Shown one piece after another: positions 51,290 to 60,368 of a DNA stretch of 64,000 nucleotides (position 1 is the stretch's first letter; every line of letters starts with the position of its first letter). The notes under the pieces were generated by a model. The model was not told the origin of the DNA. It searched no databases and saw nothing but the letters and a program-made list of their open reading frames with translations. The DNA is from JAAYUD01 sp963676865 (GTDB taxonomy: Bacteria; Bacteroidota; Bacteroidia; Bacteroidales; Bacteroidaceae), in assembly GCA_963676865.2 (NCBI GenBank), contig CAXXSS010000001.1, positions 620,001 to 684,000 of the forward strand, in the 5' to 3' direction. A program made the translations under genes and the position numbers.

Positions 51290-51318
51290 ATCTCTAGGCC
51301 TATCCGTAATTATATACG

Positions 51319-51360
51319 ATAGCCCTTTCGACCGTAGACCAGCGTCGAGAGGGCTATTTT
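51319..51360 (+). terminator. Terminator of the alcohol dehydrogenase gene
   Basis: ATAGCCCTTTCGAC pairs with GTCGAGAGGGCTAT (one T-G and otherwise paired) across an 11-base loop and is followed by a T-run. Confidence 0.85.
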
Positions 51361-51547
51361 TATAATCATTCGCACACATCGTTCAAAGTGCATCGCCTCA
51401 CACACTTGTTGCATCGGAGATAATTTTATTGAAAATTTCACTGAAAATTAAACACCATTATAACTAGTAAAACAAGAATAAGTCGTATATTAGCGATATA
51501 ATAAACAAAAGATCTCTTTTGAAACTAGAATTTTTGTAAAACGTATT

Positions 51548-52075
51548 ATGATGGAAAATTTTGTAAAGCGTAATATTGGGCTCGTTGCACACGATGCCAA
51601 TAAGAAAGACCTCATCGAATGGTGTTTATGGAACTCCAACAAACTGGTAGGACACAAGTTCTACTCTACAGGCACAACCGGCAAACTGATCTGCGCAGCG
51701 TTGTCGAAAAAACACCCCGAGGTAGAATGGGACTTTACCATCTTGAATTCCGGTCCGCTGGGAGGCGACCAGCAAATGGGTTCGCTGATCGTAGCTGGCA
51801 GCATCGAGTATTTGTTCTTCTTCACCGACCCCATGACCATGCAACCACACGATTCGGACGTTAGAGCGTTAACCCGTTTGTGTAGCGTCGAGAACGTTGT
51901 ATTATGCTGCAATAGGTCGACAGCCGATCACATCATATCGAGTCCGCTGTTCCAAGATGCAAACTACGAACGTATTCGTTCCGACTACTCATCTTACACG
52001 CAGCGGTTTGCCAATCAAACGGTGGTCGAAGAGGCAGTAGAGTCTATCAACCAATTGGAAAAAGAAGACGAATAA
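51548..52075 (+). CDS. mgsA: Methylglyoxal synthase
   Basis: The enzyme turns dihydroxyacetone phosphate into methylglyoxal and phosphate, a bypass of lower glycolysis. The family blocks are clear: GLVAHDANKKDLIEW (11-25), the phosphate loop STGTTGKL (40-47), and SGPLGGDQQMG with the catalytic aspartate at about 74, then TDPMTMQPHDSDVRAL near 93-108. At 175 residues it is about 20 longer than the E. coli enzyme, the extra being an acidic C-terminal tail. The start may be the second ATG at 51551. Confidence 0.96.
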   Translation: MMENFVKRNIGLVAHDANKKDLIEWCLWNSNKLVGHKFYSTGTTGKLICAALSKKHPEVEWDFTILNSGPLGGDQQMGSLIVAGSIEYLFFFTDPMTMQPHDSDVRALTRLCSVENVVLCCNRSTADHIISSPLFQDANYERIRSDYSSYTQRFANQTVVEEAVESINQLEKEDE

Positions 52076-52078
52076 TAC

Positions 52079-52122
52079 AAAAGCAACTATAGAATTGCAT
52101 ACCCAATTCTATAGTTGCTTTT
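52079..52122. terminator. Bidirectional terminator between mgsA and the efflux operon
   Basis: A perfect stem of at least 17 base pairs (AAGCAACTATAGAATTG with its complement) closes a 6-base loop, flanked by A and T runs on both sides. Confidence 0.92.
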
Positions 52123-52157
52123 TCTTTTATGGCGGTTCAATACACATCGCACGGTTA

Positions 52158-53759
52158 CTAAGACTCTTCGGTGCCGACGTTCTCTTTTGTCTGTTCAACG
52201 ACCTTATCTTTCTTCTTTTTCCTCAAAAAGAACATGAAAGAAAGCGATAGCAGACTAATCACAGCCAACATGCGAAAAGAAGAAAGATAGCTGAGCAGCT
52301 CCGAGTTCTTCATAATCTCCATTCCCAATACACTATTGCATACGCTACCTGCCGTATCGGCATTCATGCCGGTGCTTTGGAGCAAATGCGAGATACCTTG
52401 TATAGTGCCCATACTATTATTGGAATACAAATTGATATTGGCCGACAGTTGCGATTGACACATAGCCTGCACATCGGATATATGAGTGCCTATCAGTGCC
52501 AGTCCGACGGCTCCGCCCAACTGCTTTGCCATGTTGCTCAATCCTGCGCCCTGCCCCAGATCAGCTCCTTTAAGTCCCTCTATAGCCATCATAATGGCAG
52601 GCAACATGAAAAGGCCGATACCTAAGCCTCTAAAGAGCAACGGAATGAACAAGCCGGCAAAAGAAGAATCGGCCGATTGGAAGCTCATCCATGCTCCAAA
52701 GACAAAAGTACATAGAAAGCCACACGTAATCAATAGCTTCGGGTTCACCCCTCTATTCATCATCTTTTGGCAGAAAATCATACCGATAGTAGACATGATA
52801 GCTCCCGGCATAAGCGACATACCGCTCAACGTAGCCGTCCATCCCAAGTTTATTTGAGCCATCAATGGGAACGTATACACTGCAATGTAAAGTATCGCTC
52901 CCATGATGAAATTGAAAAAGACACCAACCGCCAAATTCTTGTATCGCATCAACTTGATGTTCACCGCCGGCATCTTCGTCACCGATTCGGTAATGAGAAA
53001 GGCTATGAGACCCGTAGCCGCAATAATGCTGAACAGAAGAATAATATGGCTATCGAACCAGTTCTTCGAGTTACCCTCTTCCAATACATATTGAAGACTA
53101 CCAATACCTATGGATAGAAACAGAATGCCCCACCAATCTATGTTTCCTTTCAGTTTCTGATTTTTCTCATTCGGTATGGTCAGCCAGGATGTCGTTGCAG
53201 CCAATATACCCAGCGGTACATTTATAAAGAATATCCAGTGCCAAGAGTAGTTATCGGTAATAAATCCACCCAAGGTCGGTCCCAATGCCGGCCCCGCAGC
53301 AATGCCAATACCATATATAACACTCGCAAAGCCTAACTTCTCGGGCGGAAAGGCGGCAACCAAAATTGTCTGAGATTGCGTCATCAGGGCACCTCCTCCC
53401 AATCCCTGTATGAAGCGCCACACGATCAGTTGCCACAATTCGGTAGAGTTGCCGCACATGAACGAGGCGATCGTGAAAATAATGATAGAGAACGTGAAGT
53501 AGTTTTTAGTACCGAACAACTCGGAAAGCATTCCACTCAAGGGAATGATAATAACGTTGGAAATGGCAAACGCCGTGATCACCCACGCAATATCCGTAGT
53601 AGACGCTCCGACACTCCCGGCAATGTGGCGCAACGACACATTGACCACCGTCGAGTCGATCATAGCGAGCAAAGAGGCGGTGATACAGGTAAAAACGATT
53701 ATGGAACGAACAACGCCCGTGGGATATTCCGCATTGGCCGTGGCAACAGAGTTTTGCAT
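52158..53759 (-). CDS. EmrB/QacA-type (DHA2) MFS multidrug efflux transporter
   Basis: The 533-residue inner-membrane protein has about 14 helices, the DHA2 layout. Family signatures are the N-terminal LAMIDSTVVNVSLRHIAG (motif D1), GxxxGPxxGG as GIAAGPALGPTLGGFI in helix 5, and WRFIQGLGGGALM. The loop after helix 13 extends into a Q/N-rich outer segment, and the C-terminus is lysine-rich. It is the last gene of a TolC / HlyD / MFS operon, separated from the HlyD gene by a single base, and would pump drugs or lipophilic compounds with the proton gradient. Confidence 0.95.
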   Translation of the reverse strand: MQNSVATANAEYPTGVVRSIIVFTCITASLLAMIDSTVVNVSLRHIAGSVGASTTDIAWVITAFAISNVIIIPLSGMLSELFGTKNYFTFSIIIFTIASFMCGNSTELWQLIVWRFIQGLGGGALMTQSQTILVAAFPPEKLGFASVIYGIGIAAGPALGPTLGGFITDNYSWHWIFFINVPLGILAATTSWLTIPNEKNQKLKGNIDWWGILFLSIGIGSLQYVLEEGNSKNWFDSHIILLFSIIAATGLIAFLITESVTKMPAVNIKLMRYKNLAVGVFFNFIMGAILYIAVYTFPLMAQINLGWTATLSGMSLMPGAIMSTIGMIFCQKMMNRGVNPKLLITCGFLCTFVFGAWMSFQSADSSFAGLFIPLLFRGLGIGLFMLPAIMMAIEGLKGADLGQGAGLSNMAKQLGGAVGLALIGTHISDVQAMCQSQLSANINLYSNNSMGTIQGISHLLQSTGMNADTAGSVCNSVLGMEIMKNSELLSYLSSFRMLAVISLLSLSFMFFLRKKKKDKVVEQTKENVGTEES

Positions 53760-53760
53760 T

Positions 53761-54843
53761 TTATCTTGTCTTTACAGATACAACCACATTCATTCCGGGA
53801 TACAGAGGCTTGTCGCCATTGGCATTGGTAAAATGAATGCGTACGGGAACCCGCTGTGTTATTTTGATGAAATTACCTGTTGCATTCTCGGCGGGCAACA
53901 AGGAGAACTTACTACTAGTAGCGGCACAAAAGCTTTCCAGCCTGCCTATACATTTCAATTCCGGATAGGCGTCTACCTTTATATCTACAGACTGTCCCGC
54001 TTTCATATCGTCGAGCTGTGTCTCTTTAAAATTAGCCGTAATCCACATATCCGATACGTTGACGAGCGAAGCCAATGCCGTACCCGAAGATACGAATTGT
54101 CCCACCTCCACACTCTTCTTCGATATGATACCGGCATAAGGAGCTGTCACAAAAGCATGATTATACTGGTCTTTTGCCAACGTCAGTTGTCCATTGGCTT
54201 GCTTGATATGAGCCAAAGCCTGTTTGATCTGGGCATAATGCACATTGGTCTGCAAGTGAGTGGTTGACTTCTGAGCAGCCATCGCACTAAATTGTTTGCA
54301 CGATGCCCCTTCTTGAGCTTTTGCCATCTGATAAGAAGCCTTCACATTATCATACGCCTGCTGGGTAGCAGCTCCGGCCTTATACATTTTCTCTATACGT
54401 TGGTATTCGGTTTGTGCTTGCCATGCTTTCGCTTTAGCCACCGCAATATTTTCTTTAGCCGATCCGGCATTAAAGTCTGCTACCATTTCGCCGAATTCAG
54501 AAGCTGATGTTTGTTTCTTGCACGATTCCAGTTCTGCCTGAGCCGACAGTAGCTGTCCTTCGGCCTGCACCATTTGAGATTTCAAACTCACGGTATCGAA
54601 TATCACCAACGTATCGCCTTTGGAAACTTTCTGATTATCTTTGAACAATATTTTACTCACATATCCGGTCACTGCCGTACGTAGCGGAATAATGTTTCCG
54701 TCAATGTAAGCGTCGTCCGTACTTTCGTGGCACCAACTGTCGTATGCCAATTTAAATCCCGAGCACAATATTACAACTCCAACTGCTACTGCTATAACCA
54801 GCATCTTTTTAGAAAAAATCTTCGTTGTTTTCATCTTTTTCAC
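53761..54843 (-). CDS. EmrA/HlyD-family periplasmic adaptor
   Basis: The 360-residue protein has one N-terminal membrane helix (MLVIAVAVGVVILCSGF), then a split biotinyl-lipoyl domain (STDDAYIDGNIIPLRTAVTG and later VTAPYAGIISKKSVEVGQFV) flanking a long coiled-coil hairpin (about 95-215), and a beta-barrel domain (MWITANFKETQLDDMKAGQ). This is the adaptor that links the MFS pump to the outer-membrane channel. It lies between those two genes with gaps of 4 and 1 bases. Confidence 0.95.
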   Translation of the reverse strand: MKKMKTTKIFSKKMLVIAVAVGVVILCSGFKLAYDSWCHESTDDAYIDGNIIPLRTAVTGYVSKILFKDNQKVSKGDTLVIFDTVSLKSQMVQAEGQLLSAQAELESCKKQTSASEFGEMVADFNAGSAKENIAVAKAKAWQAQTEYQRIEKMYKAGAATQQAYDNVKASYQMAKAQEGASCKQFSAMAAQKSTTHLQTNVHYAQIKQALAHIKQANGQLTLAKDQYNHAFVTAPYAGIISKKSVEVGQFVSSGTALASLVNVSDMWITANFKETQLDDMKAGQSVDIKVDAYPELKCIGRLESFCAATSSKFSLLPAENATGNFIKITQRVPVRIHFTNANGDKPLYPGMNVVVSVKTR

Positions 54844-54847
54844 CTAA

Positions 54848-56164
54848 TTAATTGTTCTTATTCAATAATGTTTTCATTTTGGCGCCATCCATCAGGTATC
54901 CTATCCGATGAATTGATTTGTTTATCATTGCCTGAGCCTCATCGTTCAGTTTGATTAAATAGTCCGTCAGCGTAAGCGTTCCGTTTTTCAATTGTATAGA
55001 AGCCACCTCTTTTATATTCGAACGTATCTTCACCATTTCGTCGTCGCTATCTGCCAGTTTGCGATTCTTGGACAAATCGATATCCAGATCATCAATCTGC
55101 TTGTTCATATTAATCTGATAAATAGACTGTCTGTTTTTTGTCAGTTCCTGATCTATTTTAATCAAGTTCCGACGGTGCGTATTGCTGTACAGCGCATCAA
55201 GATTCCATGCCAGCGACACCCCTACTATCCCAGAGTAGTGAGTCGTATAGTCCATCATATTCAGACCCGGTCTGCCATAATATCCGTTAGCAAACAATGT
55301 CAGTCGAGGAATCATTTCAGCATTCACTTCTTTCATTTTCCATTCGGCATTCTGAAGTTGCAAGGCAAATATCTCGTAATCGGGACGCGTCGAATAATCT
55401 TTGTCCGTTATATCCATCGATTGAGGAAGTTCAAAGACAACAGTCGAGTCAATCGGTTCTTGCACAAACGAAGACAATTCCACATATCTCTGACACAACG
55501 ACATCGTCAATTCCGTTTCTTGTTGTCCCAGTTGAATAATACTGGCGTCTATCTCCTGCATGTCCGTTTTCAAAGAGATACCGTTCTGAATGGCATACGA
55601 AATATCTTTCTTTCTCAGTTTCAAGTCGGCCTGTTTAAATTGAACAATCTTGATTTGCTCTTTCAAAACGAGTACCGTTTCAAACAGATTGTCTATTTCA
55701 TCTTCTACCTGCAACATTGACGACTTTATCTGGCGTGTTTGCATATCACTGCTCAATCCATTTATCTTCTTTTGAATATGTCCCGACCCACCATCGTATA
55801 CCAATTGAGAGACCGATACTCCACCTTGGTATTGAAGCTTCTTGCCTTCACCTATATCAATACCGAACTTACTCTCTACATCTTTCGGAATACTGATGGA
55901 CGAGACTTCCGACTGATAAGAACTTTTTACCAAAGCCGATGCGTGTGGCAACCATTGAGTATCGATCGACTTTTGTGATTCGGCATTTTGCCTATTCACC
56001 AATCCCAATTGACTTGCATAAGGGTATCTTTCGTTTGCCAAATGCACCAGTTCATCCAACGTATAATGTTTAGGCGTTTGAGCGGAAACAAACACGGGAA
56101 AAACAATTCCGATTATCCATAAACCCCATTTACCTATAAAGGTTTCTCTTTTAGACCTCTTCAT
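54848..56164 (-). CDS. TolC-family outer-membrane efflux protein
   Basis: The 438-residue protein has a signal peptide (LWIIGIVFPVFVSAQ) and the two-fold OEP repeat, with long helices of heptad character (QMRQIKSSMLQVEDEIDNLF-like stretch near 155 and TKNRQSIYQINMNKQIDDLD near 340) and strand regions GYYGRPGLNMMDYTTHYSG and VGVSLAWNLDALY. It gives the pump an exit duct across the outer membrane. It is the first gene of the three-gene operon; a TetR-type operator lies about 200 bases upstream. Confidence 0.94.
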   Translation of the reverse strand: MKRSKRETFIGKWGLWIIGIVFPVFVSAQTPKHYTLDELVHLANERYPYASQLGLVNRQNAESQKSIDTQWLPHASALVKSSYQSEVSSISIPKDVESKFGIDIGEGKKLQYQGGVSVSQLVYDGGSGHIQKKINGLSSDMQTRQIKSSMLQVEDEIDNLFETVLVLKEQIKIVQFKQADLKLRKKDISYAIQNGISLKTDMQEIDASIIQLGQQETELTMSLCQRYVELSSFVQEPIDSTVVFELPQSMDITDKDYSTRPDYEIFALQLQNAEWKMKEVNAEMIPRLTLFANGYYGRPGLNMMDYTTHYSGIVGVSLAWNLDALYSNTHRRNLIKIDQELTKNRQSIYQINMNKQIDDLDIDLSKNRKLADSDDEMVKIRSNIKEVASIQLKNGTLTLTDYLIKLNDEAQAMINKSIHRIGYLMDGAKMKTLLNKNN

Positions 56165-56361
56165 AAACTCACTACCTTACTTTAATGTTATTACTATTTA
56201 TTTTCTCATTTCATCATTACGCTTGCAAAATTCGGTCATAAGGCGTTAGAAAGCAATACTTCATCGGTCAACAGCATTAAAAGCACCGGTAAATCAAGTA
56301 TTTTTTCGCCCAAACACATTCTTTCATTCATCCAATCCGTTTCTACATTCGCACTTTTTTG

Positions 56362-56379
56362 TTCAACAAATTTGTTGAA
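56362..56379. promoter_or_regulatory. Palindromic operator upstream of the efflux operon
   Basis: TTCAACAAATTTGTTGAA is a perfect 9+9 palindrome lying between the tetR stop and the TolC gene. The same core recurs at the tetR promoter (57013-57030), so it is very probably the TetR-family regulator's site. Confidence 0.85.
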
Positions 56380-56404
56380 TATCCTATAAAAAAATAAGTT
56401 ATAC

Positions 56405-57007
56405 TCATTTGAATATAACTCGTTTTATAAGTTTCGGCAAGTTCCGCTTCAGCACCTTACGGTAGCTTGCCCATTTTTCTTCATCCCATCTGAGAATCAT
56501 CATATAGAGTGGGCCGGCAATAAAGGGAAACATGCAGAGACTGGAAACACTCACCACAAATTCCTCAATATTCTTGGGCACAATTTCTCCCTTCTCATAA
56601 GCCTCTTTCATTTGTTTTCTGAAAACGACACTCATTTTACTTTCTATGATCCTTTTAAAGAAGTCCGGATCTTTGGACGCCTCATGAAGTCCAAAGATTA
56701 ATAGATCGGGATTATCAAAAGCCAGATTAATCTCGGCATCAATATAATTGTCCACCTTCTCTTCAAAAGAAAGTTCCGAATTCAGATTCTCTTTAAATGC
56801 TACAACAAATTTAGAGACCACCGTTTTCATCACTTCCTGAGATAACAGTTCCTTATCGCGGAAGTAATAGTGAAGCATCGACCTATTGATGGTGGCCAAG
56901 TCAGCAATATCTTGCATGCGGGCACCTTGAAGTCCATCGCGCAAGAAGACTTTCTTTGCAGCCTCCAATATTCTTTCTTCCGTTGTGTTATCTTTCTCCT
57001 TAATCAT
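56405..57007 (-). CDS. TetR-family transcriptional regulator of the efflux operon
   Basis: The 200-residue protein has an N-terminal helix-turn-helix of TetR type (TEERILEAAKKVFLRDGLQG, then MQDIADLATINRSMLHYYFR) and a helical ligand and dimer domain. It lies upstream of the efflux genes on the same strand, and its own start is flanked by the palindrome also present before the operon. The simplest reading is a repressor of itself and of the pump, released by a pump substrate. Confidence 0.94.
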   Translation of the reverse strand: MIKEKDNTTEERILEAAKKVFLRDGLQGARMQDIADLATINRSMLHYYFRDKELLSQEVMKTVVSKFVVAFKENLNSELSFEEKVDNYIDAEINLAFDNPDLLIFGLHEASKDPDFFKRIIESKMSVVFRKQMKEAYEKGEIVPKNIEEFVVSVSSLCMFPFIAGPLYMMILRWDEEKWASYRKVLKRNLPKLIKRVIFK

Positions 57008-57012
57008 AATTG

Positions 57013-57039
57013 TTCAACAAATTTGTTGGTGCAAAGGTA
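57013..57039 (-). promoter_or_regulatory. tetR -7 box and overlapping palindromic operator
   Basis: On the minus strand TACCTTTG (57039-57032) is a full -7 match, and the palindrome CAACAAATTTGTTG (57015-57028) follows four bases later, over the predicted start of transcription. Two outer bases differ from the site at 56362. Confidence 0.8.
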
Positions 57040-57214
57040 AAATATAAATAGAACACGTGGTGCCATCCTTAACATATATTTATGCGGGATCCGCTCTTTT
57101 TATATTTATTTCAATATCAGCGCCCAAATTATCGGTCCACAAATCGCCTTACCAACAAAATATTTCAGTAATTTTACTATTCATTAAACAAAACCATTTT
57201 ATCAAATACTTATT

Positions 57215-58144
57215 ATGAGAAATTTACTGAAAAGAAATTACTGCTACAGCCTTATACTATTATGCTGTATAGCATTTGTAAGCATTCCAAGCCACTCTTG
57301 GGGTACGGAGATCCATATAGACAATTGCAATGTCACAGTAACTCCGCATAACAAGGTTCAAAACGAGCAACAAGATTCGATTGCTTTTGTAAAAGCCAAA
57401 TGGACAGAAAAGAAACTGGTTGACGGTGCCAAACTGCGCTATGCCCAGATTCATATGTTCAATTCCATCCAGTCTATTTCGGTATTGATCTATCCGGCGA
57501 AGCATTACGCCACTCATGTGCTTCAGCCCGACAAAGCAGGTACCACAAGCGAACTGGCGAAGAGTGTAAATGCCGAATTTGCCATCAACGGCAGCTTTTT
57601 CAATATGGACAACAGAGAGCCCGTTACGTTTGTCATGGTAGACAAACAAATAAAGGGAGTCAACAAACTAAACGAAGATGAGAAATGGATTAACGGCATA
57701 TTGCTCATCAACCAGACAAACAATCGCTGCCACATAGACATCAGGCCTTACGAACCGAACGAGTGGGAAACGATCCAAAAGGACTACACTTCGGCATTGG
57801 TATCGGGCCCCGTACTGATGACCAATCACAAGATTCCCGCTTTCAATAATACCAAACGCCATCCACGCACCATTATCGGAACGACAGCAAAAGGCAAAGA
57901 GGTCATCATGCTTGTCATAGACGGACGCTTCAAAGGAAACGCAGATGGAGTATCGTTCGAAGAATCGGCCACTATAGCCCGTTACTTGAAGATGGAGAAT
58001 GTGCTGAATCTCGATGGAGGCGGATCTTCCACACTATGGACTAAAGAGCTGGGAGTAGTCAATTATCCTTGCGACAATCACCTCTTCGATCATGCAGGAG
58101 AGCGCAAAGTGTCTAACATCGTCTACGTATCCAAGTTGCATTGA
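57215..58144 (+). CDS. Phosphodiester glycosidase-family exported protein (NAGPA-like)
   Basis: The 309-residue protein has a signal peptide (ILLCCIAFVSIPSHSWG) and a domain matching the family of the human N-acetylglucosamine-1-phosphodiester glycosidase: EFAINGSFFNMDNREPV, SGPVLMTNHKIP, RHPRTIIGTTAKG, VIDGRFKGNADG, and VLNLDGGGSSTLW followed by GERKVSNIVYV. The DGGGS loop is the family's best-conserved feature. Bacterial members act on exopolysaccharide or cell-wall phosphodiesters. It stands alone; nothing nearby indicates the substrate. Confidence 0.92.
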   Translation: MRNLLKRNYCYSLILLCCIAFVSIPSHSWGTEIHIDNCNVTVTPHNKVQNEQQDSIAFVKAKWTEKKLVDGAKLRYAQIHMFNSIQSISVLIYPAKHYATHVLQPDKAGTTSELAKSVNAEFAINGSFFNMDNREPVTFVMVDKQIKGVNKLNEDEKWINGILLINQTNNRCHIDIRPYEPNEWETIQKDYTSALVSGPVLMTNHKIPAFNNTKRHPRTIIGTTAKGKEVIMLVIDGRFKGNADGVSFEESATIARYLKMENVLNLDGGGSSTLWTKELGVVNYPCDNHLFDHAGERKVSNIVYVSKLH

Positions 58145-58245
58145 CAGCAGGTTAAGCACAATCTTTTATCATAAAGGAAAATATATATTTCAACTTCGAT
58201 AAAATATTTATCGCCTTCATTCGTCTACTTAAGAAAAGAGACACA

Positions 58246-58452
58246 ATGAAAACAACGATTGATCTTTTCTCATACTCCTGCGTCGGATGCGGCAAATGTA
58301 TCAGGGTATGTTCAAAAGATGTACTTAAACTGATAGACAACGGTAAAATACGCTTCGTTAATGTAGCGCATGCCGAGGCGTGCGACGGTTGCAGAAGCTG
58401 CGAAGAGGTATGCAGGCGCCACGCTATCCGGATTGTCAACGAACAGGCATAA
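58246..58452 (+). CDS. Two-cluster 4Fe-4S ferredoxin
   Basis: The 68-residue protein has two cluster motifs, CVGCGKCIRVCSKDV and CDGCRSCEEVCRRHA, each CxxCxxCxxxC, with the second not followed by proline. It is an electron carrier of the bacterial type. It leads a three-gene set with a His-rich membrane protein (24 bases after) and an ECF sigma factor, an uncommon grouping. Confidence 0.95.
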   Translation: MKTTIDLFSYSCVGCGKCIRVCSKDVLKLIDNGKIRFVNVAHAEACDGCRSCEEVCRRHAIRIVNEQA

Positions 58453-58476
58453 TAACAAAACCAAAAACAATACAGT

Positions 58477-58821
58477 ATGAAAATTGGAAAAAAGAAAATC
58501 GGATCGACAGCAACATTTGCTATCATTTTAGCGTTGTATGTAGCGCTCGTACTCATCATTATGGGATTGTGGAATCTGCTTATTCCGGGCATTACCCATT
58601 GGAGCAGCATCAACTTTTGGCAAGCATTAGGCCTCGCCGTTCTATGCAGACTTTTGTGTGGCACCATGCACCATTTCAGAGGATGTTTCCCGCATGGGCA
58701 TCATTTCGGGCACCATCACCATCACGGCAGACTGCACAATATGTCGCCCGAAGAACGAGAAGCCTTTGTGCGCAGGCGCTTTCAAAATCTGGTAAACGAT
58801 GAAACAAGCGGGAAAGAATAA
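58477..58821 (+). CDS. Small membrane protein with histidine-rich tail
   Basis: The 114-residue protein has two membrane helices (FAIILALYVALVLIIMGLWN and INFWQALGLAVLCRLL), then a tail with CFPHGHHFGHHHHHGRLHN and a charged end SPEEREAFVRRRFQNLVND. The tail holds nine or more histidines in about 25 residues and would bind nickel, zinc, copper or cobalt. Both ends are probably cytoplasmic. Its last 23 bases overlap the sigma gene. A metal-responsive regulatory or anti-sigma role is suggested by position only. Confidence 0.85.
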   Translation: MKIGKKKIGSTATFAIILALYVALVLIIMGLWNLLIPGITHWSSINFWQALGLAVLCRLLCGTMHHFRGCFPHGHHFGHHHHHGRLHNMSPEEREAFVRRRFQNLVNDETSGKE

Positions 58822-59362
58822 CCTGACAACCGTTTTTACCACATTCCGACAGAAGTTGCTCACGTTCATCACCTGTCGGGTATCATCCGAAGAAGATGCC
58901 GAAGATCTTCTTCAGGATGTTTTTCTCCGTTTGCTACAGACCGAAGAGAATGTATCGGTCGAGCAAATATCGGCTTGGCTATACAAAGTGGCTCGAAACC
59001 GCATCATAGACTATCGACGCAAGAAGGGTGAAACTTCCCTCTCGGCACCTTCCGACGACGAGAGCCAAGACGATATTCCATTGAAACAGATCACCGATAT
59101 TTTAATCGAGAACGGTGCGGATCCCGAACAGGAATACCTGCGCAAGTTTATATGGGAAGAAATCGAAAAGGCATTGGACGAACTGCCAAAAGAACAAAGA
59201 GATGTTTTCGAACAAACAGAATTCGAAAACAAATCGTACGAAGACATCGCATCGGCTTCGGGCGTCCCGCTCAAGACGCTACTCTCCCGAAAGCACTATG
59301 CAGTTGTCTCCTTGCGCAAAAGGCTGAAAAAGATCTACGAGATGATACTATACACCGATTGA
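58799..59362 (+). CDS. ECF RNA polymerase sigma factor
   Basis: The 187-residue protein has region 2 (VSSEEDAEDLLQDVFLRLLQ and ISAWLYKVARNRIIDYRRKK) and region 4 (ALDELPKEQRDVFEQTEFEN, then YEDIASASGVPLKTLLSRK). It starts inside the end of the His-rich membrane-protein gene and is followed after 57 bases by an AraC-type regulator gene. No FecR gene is adjacent, so the membrane protein is the natural candidate for its controller. Confidence 0.94.
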   Translation: MKQAGKNNLTTVFTTFRQKLLTFITCRVSSEEDAEDLLQDVFLRLLQTEENVSVEQISAWLYKVARNRIIDYRRKKGETSLSAPSDDESQDDIPLKQITDILIENGADPEQEYLRKFIWEEIEKALDELPKEQRDVFEQTEFENKSYEDIASASGVPLKTLLSRKHYAVVSLRKRLKKIYEMILYTD

Positions 59363-59419
59363 AGTCAATAAGTGAAATCATCGTCGCCACAACATTATCA
59401 GACAAACAGGCCATACATT

Positions 59420-60277
59420 ATGACAATAAAAACCCGCAACGAAAGCATGTTGCAATACAACGGTACCATATCGCCCTTTATGATCCGAAAAACCGAAGAG
59501 GTGAGCATGAATATCGCCACCTCCCCACACAGACACAATTATTACACACTTTTATGGTCGTTCAACAACGCGGGGCGCCATGTAGTAGACTCTCACGTCT
59601 ACCCCATTTATCCCAAAACGATTTGGTTCATCGCTCCCGGAGAAGTGCACTGCATTGAGCCTCCTCAACCGCAGGGAATAATGATACAATTCATTCCCGA
59701 ATTTTTCCCTGCCAAATCGGTGAATGGAGAGTTTCTCTCGCGCCTTGAATTGTTTCGCTCTCACGGACGCCCTCTTATCCTGTCCGACGACGGCGCAGCT
59801 GCATTAATGCCTCACCTCGTAGCCATGACAGATGCATTTCTTTCTTCCTCCCCCTTCCGTATGGACTTAATAGAGGCACATCTCAAACTTTTCCTGCTCG
59901 AATGCAACAGTCGATACCCATTGACCGCATGTACCGTGACCGACTCCAAAAATCAACATCCAGCCATAGCAACCTTCAAAGAGATGGTGACCCTTCACCT
60001 ACGCGAGTGGCACAAAGTAGATCAGTATGCCGAAGCCATGTGCCTGTCTCCTCATTATTTATCAGAACTATTCAGGCAGACCATCGGACAATCGCCCAAG
60101 ACATATCTATCGTCCCAACTCATCGCCGAAGCCAAACGAATGGCCTTATTCTCCGAGTTGTCTCTCAAAGAAATAGGTTTTCATCTCGGTTTCGACGATT
60201 CATCTCACTTCAGCCGTTTCTTCAAACAGCAAACGGGCATATCGTTTCAACACTTTCGCCATACCATTGTCAAATAA
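59420..60277 (+). CDS. AraC-family transcriptional regulator
   Basis: The 285-residue protein has an N-terminal cupin-like sensing domain (SPHRHNYYTLLWSFNNAGRH, then FIAPGEVHCIEPPQPQG) and two C-terminal helix-turn-helices (VDQYAEAMCLSPHYLSELFR; LKEIGFHLGFDDSSHFSRFF). The frame reaches a GTG at 59372, ten bases after the sigma stop; the ATG at 59420 gives a better N-terminus. It precedes the Fsr-type transporter gene by 91 bases and probably controls it. Confidence 0.93.
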   Translation: MTIKTRNESMLQYNGTISPFMIRKTEEVSMNIATSPHRHNYYTLLWSFNNAGRHVVDSHVYPIYPKTIWFIAPGEVHCIEPPQPQGIMIQFIPEFFPAKSVNGEFLSRLELFRSHGRPLILSDDGAAALMPHLVAMTDAFLSSSPFRMDLIEAHLKLFLLECNSRYPLTACTVTDSKNQHPAIATFKEMVTLHLREWHKVDQYAEAMCLSPHYLSELFRQTIGQSPKTYLSSQLIAEAKRMALFSELSLKEIGFHLGFDDSSHFSRFFKQQTGISFQHFRHTIVK

Positions 60278-60368
60278 CTCCCTTTTTGGCATTTCTTCCT
60301 GCATTTTTGCTATCGGACATCTCGTCCGATAGCTATAGCTTTGCATCGAAATTTAAAAGATAGAACAA

